Source: CAZEDU01 sp964511185
GTDB taxonomy: Bacteria > Myxococcota > Myxococcia > Myxococcales > Myxococcaceae
DNA: 25,338 nucleotides
Reading direction: 5' to 3'
Assembly (NCBI GenBank): GCA_964511185.1
Contig: CAZEDU010000074.1
Span: 1 to 25,338 of the forward strand
Position numbers and translations under genes: made by a program. Position 1 is the first letter of the stretch; each line of letters begins with the position of its first letter. Positions 16,497 through 25,338 of this stretch are shown here, piece after piece. The notes under the pieces are model-generated. The model had not been told where the DNA came from. It saw only the letters and a list, made by a program, of their open reading frames with translations, and did no database searches.

Positions 16497-18425
16497 ATGC
16501 CGGGCCAAGTCCCGGAGCGGTACGAGCTCATCCAACGCATCGCCGTGGGCGGCATGGCCGAGGTGTTCTTGGCCAAGGCCTCGGGGCTGCACGGCTTCGA
16601 GAAGACGGTCGCGATCAAGCGCATTCTTCCCGAGCTGGCGAGCTCGCCGGAGTTCGAGTCGCGCTTCGTGAGAGAGGCGCAGGTGGCGGCCTCGCTCACG
16701 CACTCGAACATCGTGCAGGTCTTCGACTTCGGGCGCTTCCAGGGCTCGCTCTTCATCGCGATGGAGTTCGTCGACGGGCCGGACTTGAGGGAGCTGCTCA
16801 AGGCGCTCCAGGCGCGCGGCGAGCGCTTCCCGCTGGCGGCGGCCTTTCACATCGCGCTCGGGCTCTCGCAGGGGCTGGACTTCGCGCACCGGCGCGGCGT
16901 GGTGCACCGCGACGTGTCGCTGTCGAACGTGCTCGTCTCGTACGCGGGGGACGTGAAGGTCGCCGACTTCGGCATCGCGCTGGTCGGGGGCGCTGATCCG
17001 CAAGAGAACCCCAAGCAGCTCGTGGGCAAGCTGCCGTACATGTCGCCCGAGCAGACGCGCGGGCAGCCGCTCGACACGCGCTCGGATCTCTTCTCGCTCG
17101 GGGCGGTGCTCTTCGAGCTGTTCACCGGCCAGCGGCTCTTCGACGGCCGGACGAGTGAGGAGCTGCTCGTGCAGGTCCGGGAGCAGCCGATTCCCCTGCC
17201 TTCGAAGGTGAACCCGTCCCTGCCGACCGAGCTGGACGCGGTGCTGCTCAAGCTGCTCGAGCGCGATCGCGACCGGCGGATGGCCGGCGCGTCGGAGCTC
17301 CTGCGCGAGTTGAGAGACCTGGCCCAGGCGCGCTCGCTGGTGTCGACGCCGATCGACGTGGGCGACCTGGTCACCCGGGTGCTGCCGCGGGAGGCGCGCG
17401 CGAAGAAGAACCCGCTCGAGCAGGGGCTGCAGCGGCTCTTGGGCGCTGGGCCGTCGTCGGAGGACGCGACGGAGATCGCGCGGCCGCTCCGGCACCGCAC
17501 GCTGGCGGCGGAGGAGCCGCCGACGGTCGGGCTGACGTGGGTGCGCGGCGCGACCGATGACGGCGGTGTGACGTCCTGGCGCGAGGTGGCGGACGGGGCT
17601 GAGGCGAAGGCGGGGCTTGGAGAGGCCGGGGACAGTCCCCTGCGGGGACGGTCCCCTGTTCGGTGGATGGTGGTTTCGGTCGTTGCGGGCTTGGTGTTGG
17701 CGGCGGGCGGGTATGTCGCGCTGAGCGGCCGCGGCGAGGTCCCGGCGCCGGCGGTGCCCCAAGCGCCCGAGGCGCCCGCACCGCGCGCGACCGGAGAGGT
17801 GTCCATCGAGTCGACGCCGCCCGGGGCGCAGGTGTGGCTCGACGGTGTTCGCCTGGAGAGCGTCACCCCGACGGTGCTGACGTTGGAGGCGGACGTGCAG
17901 CAGCGGCTCGAGCTCAAGCTCGACGGCCACCGCGTGTGGAGCGAGCCGCTGCATGCGCAGTCGGGGGTGCGGCTGATGCTGCGGCCCCGGCTCGAGCCGC
18001 TGCCGCAGACGCTCTCGGTGCGCTCGGAGCCGAGCGGGGCCGCGGTGATCGTCGACGGCGTGAGCCGGGGCGTCACCCCGCTGAAGCTGGAGCTGCCCAA
18101 CGACCGCGCGAAGCGAAAGCTCGTGCTGCGGCGCGAAGGCCACGAGCCCTACGAGCGGACGCTCCAGTGGTCCGCCGGCAAAGACCGGCTCGAGGTGAAC
18201 GCGACGCTGCAGCCGGTGACGCGCATGGGCCGCATCGACCTGTTCGTCGAGCCGTGGGCGGTGGTGTACCTGGGCGATCAAAAGTTGGGGAACGCGCCGG
18301 TCAAAGGCTTGAAGCTCCCCTACGGCAAGCACCGGCTCAAGCTGGTGAACCCGATTCAGCGTCGTCAGACGTTCGTCGACGTGGTCGTTCCTTCCAAAAC
18401 GCCTTATCGCGTCACCCTCCCCTAA
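16497..18425 (+). CDS. Membrane Ser/Thr protein kinase with three C-terminal PEGA-like repeats
   Basis: 642 residues. The kinase domain (about 9-275) has the Gly-rich loop VGGMAEVF, K41 in VAIKRIL, HRDVSLSNV with D139 and N144, ADFGIAL with D157, and SPEQ 183-186; all catalytic residues are present. The loop wording HRDVS is typical of myxobacterial kinases. A low-complexity linker (about 300-387) precedes one membrane helix (388-409). Outside lie three PEGA-like repeats (about 433-500, 505-575, 578-642), which may sense the envelope. ATG 16497 has AGGAG 10 nt upstream. It lies 25 bp before the FHA activator gene, a likely partner. A REP-like double palindrome sits in the linker. Confidence 0.95.
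   Translation: MPGQVPERYELIQRIAVGGMAEVFLAKASGLHGFEKTVAIKRILPELASSPEFESRFVREAQVAASLTHSNIVQVFDFGRFQGSLFIAMEFVDGPDLRELLKALQARGERFPLAAAFHIALGLSQGLDFAHRRGVVHRDVSLSNVLVSYAGDVKVADFGIALVGGADPQENPKQLVGKLPYMSPEQTRGQPLDTRSDLFSLGAVLFELFTGQRLFDGRTSEELLVQVREQPIPLPSKVNPSLPTELDAVLLKLLERDRDRRMAGASELLRELRDLAQARSLVSTPIDVGDLVTRVLPREARAKKNPLEQGLQRLLGAGPSSEDATEIARPLRHRTLAAEEPPTVGLTWVRGATDDGGVTSWREVADGAEAKAGLGEAGDSPLRGRSPVRWMVVSVVAGLVLAAGGYVALSGRGEVPAPAVPQAPEAPAPRATGEVSIESTPPGAQVWLDGVRLESVTPTVLTLEADVQQRLELKLDGHRVWSEPLHAQSGVRLMLRPRLEPLPQTLSVRSEPSGAAVIVDGVSRGVTPLKLELPNDRAKRKLVLRREGHEPYERTLQWSAGKDRLEVNATLQPVTRMGRIDLFVEPWAVVYLGDQKLGNAPVKGLKLPYGKHRLKLVNPIQRRQTFVDVVVPSKTPYRVTLP
17628..17656. repeat. REP-like double palindrome inside the kinase gene
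   Basis: Two 13-nt palindromes, GGGGACAGTCCCC (17628-17640) and GGGGACGGTCCCC (17644-17656), are separated by TGC. They differ only at the central base. They keep the reading frame (encoding GDSPLRGRSP) in the linker just before the membrane helix. The form resembles REP elements mobilised by RAYT transposases; no transposase is present in this window. Confidence 0.6.
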
Positions 18426-18450
18426 CCCTGTCCAACCCAAGAAAGAACGT

Positions 18451-19836
<1,386 letters not shown>

Positions 19837-19855
19837 GCGCGGCAGCGCACCCGCG

Positions 19856-19885
19856 CGTACGCTGGCGGCCGCTGTCGTACGTTGG
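19856..19885 (+). promoter_or_regulatory. Two direct repeats spaced 20 bp upstream of the Kelch gene
   Basis: CGTACGCTGG (19856-19865) and CGTACGTTGG (19876-19885) match in 9 of 10 bases. Their starts are 20 bp apart, about two helical turns, and each contains the palindrome CGTACG. They lie about 105-135 bp before the Kelch ATG, where an activator site would be expected. No clear promoter boxes are seen in 19837-19989. Confidence 0.4.
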
Positions 19886-19989
19886 ACGCATGAGGTGTCG
19901 CGGCATCGATGTGTTGATGTGCGCTCCGCACCGCAAGCGTTCGGTGACTCGCGGCGATCCGTCTGGTCTGTGAGAATTCACGAGGCCCC

Positions 19990-22900
19990 ATGACAGCGAA
20001 GCGCCTCGCAAGTCGACGCCCGGCCGTCTGGCTGCCCATCAGCGTTGGCCTGGTGTTGCTTGCGAGCTGCGATCGCGCATCGCCGGCCGAGTCGCAACTC
20101 CGGCGCGCGTTCCCGCAACAAGCGCCGCAGGTCTTGGGTGAGCACGGAGGCCGGGCGTTTCACGCCGTGAGCGAAGGCTTCGTCGTCCAGCGATCGGACG
20201 ACGAAGCGCTGAGCGCGGTGTTCCCCAACGACGCGAGCGGCGCCATCCGCTTCTCGCTGCCCGGCTTCTCGATGTCGGTGCGCGAGCGCGAGCTCGTCGG
20301 CTCCGTCGAGCCAACAGGGAAGACCGCGCTGCGGTACGCGCGCGCGGAAGGCTCGGCGTTCTGGAGCGCCACGAGCGCCGGGTTCGAAGAGTGGCTCCTC
20401 GTCACGCCCCGGAAAGGACAGCCCGTCGCGCGTTGGGAGGTGACCGGCGCGTGGGCGGCGCTCCGGGAGGAGGCGGTCGTCTTCGGCGATGAAGGAGGCC
20501 GGGAGCGGATCGAGATGGTGGCGCCGATCGCGTTCCGCGCCGGGGGCGAACGGCTCAAGCCGCGGCTCACGGTGGAGGGCAGCACCGTCGCCCTGTGGAT
20601 CGACGCGCACGACGAGCTGGTGCTGATCGACCCCCTCTTTCGGCCGCGGGGCTCGCTCTCGATCGCGCGCCGCTACCACACGGCCACGCCGCTGCTCGAC
20701 GGGCGGGTGCTGGTGGCGGGCGGCACCGACGGCAATGGCGCTTCCGACAAGGCCGAGATCTACGACCCGAGGTCCGGCCTGTGGACGACGACCGGGAGCC
20801 TGAACACCGGCCGCTACTACCACATGGCGGCGCTGCTCAAGAACGGCAAGGTGCTCGTCGTCGGCGGCTTCGACAACTCGGACAACCTGACGACCTCCGA
20901 GCTGTACGACCCAGCGACCGGCCAGTGGTCGCCGACGAGCGGCTCGATGGCCAACGTGCACCAGCGGGCCTCGCTCACCCTGCTGAACGACGGCCGGGTG
21001 CTGGTGGCCGGCCACCAAGGCGGCAGCGTCAGCGCCGAGCTGTACACCCCCGCGACCGACAGCTGGAGCGCCGCGGCGAACCTGAACGTCGCGCGCGGCG
21101 AGCACGCGGCGGTGCTGCTGCAGGATGGCCGCGTGTTGGTGTGCGGCGGCGCGGCGGGCACCAACACCACGTCGGTCGAGATCTACAACCCGGCCACCAA
21201 CCAGTGGGTCAACGCCAACCCGATGGGCACGCTGCGCCGCAACCATACGGCCACGGTGCTCACCGACGGGCGCGTGCTGGTCGCCGGCGGACAGCTGGAC
21301 AACGGCAACGGGCACAACAGCGCCGAGCTCTACAACCCCTCGACGGGGAACTGGACCGCCGCGTCGGGGACGATGCCGGCGGCGAAGCTGCGCCACACCG
21401 CGACGCTCTTGCCGTCCGGGTTCGTGCTGCTCGCCGGCGGCCTGACCAGCGAGGCGAGCTCCACGGTCAACACCACCTTCCTCTTCAACCCCAGCGCCAA
21501 CACCTTCGCCTCGGGTTTGACCCTGATCGGCACGCGCGCGCACCACACCGCGACGATGCTGCCGGACGGCACCGTGCTGATCGCCGCCGGCCGCAGCACG
21601 GTGCTGCTCGCCAGCTCCGAGGTGTATGACCCGGCCACGCCGGCGATCACCGCCGCCAACTCGATGGGGACCGCGCGCGACCGGCCCAGCATGACGCTGC
21701 TCCACGACGGGCGGGTGCTGGTCGCCGGAAGCTCGCCGGGCGGACCAGCGCTCGCGACCGCCGAGCTCTACGACTACACGACCAACACGTGGAGCAACAC
21801 CNNNNNNNNNNGGTGCTGGTCGCCGGCGGCAGCGACGGCTCCACGTACCGAAACCAGGTCGAGATCTTCAACCCGACCAACAACACCTGGTCGAACGCCG
21901 CGAACATGGGTTCGCCGCGCTCCCGCCACGCCGCCGTCTTGTTGCCGAACGGCCGCGTGCTGGTCTCGGGCGGGTTGACCACCGGCACCGCGACGCTGAC
22001 GACCGCCGAGATCTACAACCCGGCGACCAACACCTGGTCATCAGCCGGGACGATGCCGTTCGAGACCGAGTCCCACGGCATGGTCCTCCTGCGCGACGGG
22101 CGGGTGCTGGTCGCGGGCGGCTACGGTCCCACCGCGAAGGCGGCGGCGATCTACAACCCGCAGACCAACACGTGGTCGGCGACGGGCAACCTGATCACCG
22201 CGGGCGGCGCGGGCTACATGTCGCTCTTGCCCGACGGGAACGTCGCCTTCTTCGGCGGGTACAACTACTCGGCCTACACCACGGCGATCGAATACTTCAA
22301 CGTCGCCACCGGCACTTGGTCGAGCCGCGGGACGCTGAGCGTGGGCCGCGACAACCTGGCGGGCACCGTCGTGTCGTCGGGCCGGCCGATCACCTTCGGC
22401 GGCAACATCAATTCTTCGGGTACCTCGACCAACGCGACGGAGCACTACGATTGGGCGTCGGGCGTGGCCACCGTAGGACCGACGCTCTTGTCGGCGCGTC
22501 GGCTCGGGGCGGTGGCCGCCCTCCCCAACGGCAAGGCGCTCTACTGCGGCGGCTTGGGCTCGTCGCCTACGGTGACCAGCGCCTGCAACCTCTATGACTT
22601 GGGCTTCGGTGCCCAACCCGCCTGGACCCCGACGCTGACTGGGCCGCTGCCGTCGACGCAGGCCGGCGCGACGCTGGCGCTGACCGGCACGTTGTTCACC
22701 GGGCGGTCGGAAGGCGCGTCCGGCGCGTATCAATCGAGCGCGACGAACTTCCCGATCCTGCGGCTCCGGAACATGACGAGCCAGGCGCCGATCTACGTGC
22801 CGGTCGCCGACTGGACCGCGACGTCGGGCACCGCGACGCTGCCGGCGTCGCTCCAGCCCGGCAACTACTGGGCGAGCGTGGTGGTGAACGGGGTCGGGAG

Positions 22901-25338
22901 CACCGAGCTCAAGCTCGAGGTCACGGCCGCGAGCTCGAGCAGCGCCCAGGCCTTGAGCGGCTCGTACACAGGCAACGGCCTCGCCGACCGAAAGATCGTG
23001 GTCGGCTTTCAGCCCGCCATCGTGCTGGTCAAGAAGACGGACGGCCCGAACGACTGGACGGCGATTCGGCTCTCGTCGATGCCGTCAGGCAGCTGCCGCG
23101 CCTTCGATTGGGCGGGCGCGCTCGAGCCCAACGCGATCACCGACTTCGACGCGACGGGCTTCATCGTCGGCACCGACGCCGCGGTGAACGCCGCGGGGAC
23201 CACTTATCAGTGGATGGCGATCAGCGCCGCCGCGGGCCAAGTCCACGTGGGTGGATACACCGGCAACGGCGGCACCAGCACGATCTCGGGCGTCGGGTTT
23301 CAGCCGGACGCCATGTGGATCATGAACGGCCCGTCGGGGACCATCGACGCTTGCTACAAGTCGGCGAGCACCGGGACGCGCGAGCACTCTGTCAATGGGC
23401 AAGGCGTGCATTCCGCCATCACCTTCAACGCGGACGGCTTCGTCGCCACCGGCATCTGGAACGGCAACACGCGGCCCTTCTACTACGCCGTGTTCAAGGA
23501 CACCTCCGGCCTCATCAAGCAGGGCACCTACGTGGGCAACGGCGTCGACGGCCGGGCGATCACCAACGTCGGGTTCGAGTCGGAGTTCGTGTTCGTCATT
23601 CCGAACCGCGACGAGCTCGCTTCGGTCGGCGCGGCTATGCACACGCAAGCGATGGGGCCGTCGACCGACACCACCATTCGCTTCCGGCAAGAGCTGCCCC
23701 CCTACGCCAACGGCATCGAGTCGCTGACCGGCACCGGCTTCACCGTCGGCACGGACCCGACCGTCAACCAGAACGGCGTCAACTACTACTGGCTCGCGTT
23801 CAAGAAGAGCTCGAGCTCGGCGCCGACGTATGGCTCCGTCTTCGAGGACGACTTCGAGACCGGCACGCTGCTCACGTCGAACTCCCCCGCAGGCAAGTGG
23901 AGCTCCATCTCGAACCTTGCGGGAGGTAACTCCGTCACCGCGTCGACGGCGGCAGCGCACCGTGGTGCCTGGGGCATGCGGTTCGTCGACGCGCGGAACA
24001 CGACCGGGTCGGCGTCAGAGGGCTCGCTGAACTACGAGACCACCGCGTTGGCGGACGCCCAGTACTACACCCGCTTCTGGCTGCGCATCACCTCGAGCAA
24101 CGGCCTGGGGACCACCGCGCCTTACCGAGGCCTTTGGCAACCGGGGCCAGACAGCGCGCTCAACTTCCTCACCGGCTTCGGCTTCGACGGGGTCGTGGTG
24201 GCAGGGTACGACGCGTCGGGCAACTGGACCTCCGACTCCACGACGCCTTTGGGCATGAGCGTCGGGCAGTGGTACCTGGTCGAGACCGCGCTCGAAGGGC
24301 TCAACACGACCAACGGAAGACGGCGGGCGTGGATCAACGGCACGCTCCGCGGGAACGTCTCTGGCATCGACTTCAGCGCGCGTCAGCTCGACACGTTCCA
24401 GCTCGGCGCGGGCTGGAGCGACGACCTGCGGTGGACCGGCACGATGGACTTCGATGATTTCCGTGCCTACCCCCAGCCCACCGCGAGCCGCGTCAGCCTG
24501 TCGACCAGCGCCGGCCCGCACTCCGTGGGCGCCTGCGTGCCGGTGACGGTCGGCTTCACGAGCGTGCTCGGCGGGGCGGTGGCCGCGCCCTACACCACCG
24601 GCATCAACTTGAGCGTCAGCGGCGTCTCAGGCACCTACCACTCGAGCTCCGATTGCACCTCGCCTACCACGAGCGTCGCGATCTCGGCCGGCGCGACCTC
24701 AGCGACCACCTACTTCAAGCCCAGCTCGTCCGGCGCCGGCACGCTGACCGGCGCGAACATCGACTTCCTGTCCGGGTCGACGTCGGTGACCGTCTCCTCG
24801 TCGGTGCCCACCAAGCTCGCGTTCTTCGTGCAGCCGACGAGCACGAGCGCCGGCGCCTCGCTCTCACCCGCGGTGCAGGTCGAAGTGCAAGACGCCTCGG
24901 GCAACCGCGTCACGTCGTCGAGCGCGAGCATCACCGTCGCCTTGGGCAGCAACCCCGGCGGCTCCACCCTCTCCGGCACGCTCATCGTCTCGGCGGTGAA
25001 CGGCGTGGCGACCTTCTCCAACCTCTCGCTCAACCGCCCCGGCACCGGCTACACGCTCACTGCCGCGAGCGGCGCGCTCACTGCCGCGACCAGCAGCGCG
25101 TTCAACATCTCTGTTGGCGCCGCCTCGCAGCTCGCCTTCGATACACAACCAAGCAACGTCGCCGCCGGAGCGTCCATCACGCCAGCGGTCACCGTGCGCG
25201 TCACCGACAGCTCCGGCAACACCGTGACCAGCTCGTCCGCCAGCATCACCGTCGCCATCGGCAACAACCCCGGCGGCTCCACCCTCTCCGGCACGCTCAT
25301 CGTCTCGGCCTCGAGCGGGGTGGCGACGTTCTCCAACC
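19990..25338 (+). CDS. Giant Kelch-repeat surface lipoprotein (interrupted by a gap, open at right edge)
   Basis: At least 1,780 residues. The signal ends with the lipobox LLASC (C27). A domain of about 190 residues leads into about 14 Kelch motifs (20650 to about 22610), each with R..H..., DGRVLVAGG, A-E-x-Y-N-P and TW; 14 fits two seven-bladed propellers. An E-set domain like that at the galactose oxidase C-terminus follows (about 22618-22945), then three copies of an unrecognised module (22956-23808), a lectin-like jelly-roll starting VFEDDFETGTL (about 23838-24475), an Ig-like domain with two cysteines and 105-residue Big-like repeats. The frame is open on both sides of the 10-N gap; about 60 bp are probably missing there. 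GAGG precedes the ATG. A cell-surface adhesin or glycan-binding role is inferred. Confidence 0.88.
21802..21811. other. Assembly gap (10 N) inside the Kelch gene
   Basis: The sequence stops in the TWSNT that closes Kelch motif 8 and resumes at VLVAGG of motif 9 in another frame. Comparison with neighbouring motifs suggests about 20 missing residues. The 10 N are a placeholder, so the gene need not be frameshifted. Confidence 0.93.
22956..23808 (+). repeat. Three copies of a module of about 95 residues in the Kelch protein
   Basis: Copies begin near 22956, 23247 and 23523 (97, 92 and 95 residues). Each starts GxYxGNG, followed about 8 residues later by VGFxP or VGFES and a strand ending in a polar turn. 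Copies 1 and 3 also share a GF-x-VGTD, VN, G, Y-x-W-x-A ending. I do not recognise the module with certainty. Confidence 0.65.
24813..25338 (+). repeat. Tandem 315-bp (105-residue) Big-like repeats
   Basis: Copy 1 is 24813-25127 and copy 2 starts at 25128 and leaves the window. Both read LAF-x-x-QP, AGAS, PAV, SGN, VTSSSASITVA, NPGGSTLSGTLIVSA and GVATFSN. A stretch of about 43 nt (from 24951 and from 25266) is identical in both, indicating recent duplication or gene conversion. Such repeats usually form stalks of surface proteins. Confidence 0.85.

Noticed and set aside
19978..21705. 575-residue minus-strand frame opposite the Kelch gene
   Set aside because: Antisense shadow whose apparent repeats only mirror the Kelch repeats.
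20650..22610. Repeats as CRISPR or other nucleotide array
   Set aside because: Repeats are diverged protein-level Kelch motifs of variable length within one reading frame.
19990..25338. Kelch gene as frameshifted
   Set aside because: The frame change occurs across the N run of unknown length; both sides are long open frames with matching Kelch motifs.

Overview
This is a high-GC window from a myxobacterium. The IF2 N-terminus, FHA-type sigma54 activators, PEGA-tailed kinases and DUF1592/DUF1552 pairs all point to Myxococcota, probably suborder Cystobacterineae. The taxonomic call is inference from protein character, not from a search. Two 10-N runs (5608-5617 and 21802-21811) show a draft assembly, and each interrupts one real gene.

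Left part (1-9604, mostly minus strand): the conserved translation/RNA-metabolism cluster in transcription order rimP, nusA, ylxR, infB, a DUF503 gene, rbfA, truB, a MoaD-like gene, then rpsO and pnp (pnp runs off the left edge). A REC-EAL cyclic-di-GMP phosphodiesterase gene on the opposite strand (1099-2256) separates the nusA-truB part from rpsO-pnp. rpsO has its own clear sigma70-type promoter. The cluster carries several RNA structures: a terminator-like hairpin plus T-tract just before rimP, a long stem-loop just before pnp, and a hairpin just before the phosphodiesterase start codon.

Middle part (9695-16294): a divergent nitrilase-family gene (Nit1-like, plus strand), then two minus-strand gene pairs with overlapping stop and start codons. 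One pair is a lipoprotein with a heme-type CxxCH motif (DUF1592/DUF1588 family) and a Tat-exported DUF1552 protein. The other is a right-handed beta-helix lipoprotein and an exported PEGA protein with one membrane anchor.

Right part (16497-25338, plus strand): a membrane Ser/Thr kinase with three PEGA-like repeats, an FHA-domain sigma54 activator 25 bp behind it, and a very large surface lipoprotein (open at the right edge). The lipoprotein has about 14 Kelch motifs, an E-set-like domain, three copies of an unrecognised module of about 95 residues, a lectin-like domain and 105-residue tandem repeats. The kinase and FHA activator look like a signalling pair; their targets are not shown by the sequence. 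A REP-like double palindrome lies in frame inside the kinase gene.

No tRNA, rRNA, CRISPR array, transposase or phage gene was seen. No gene-free stretch exceeds 300 bases.
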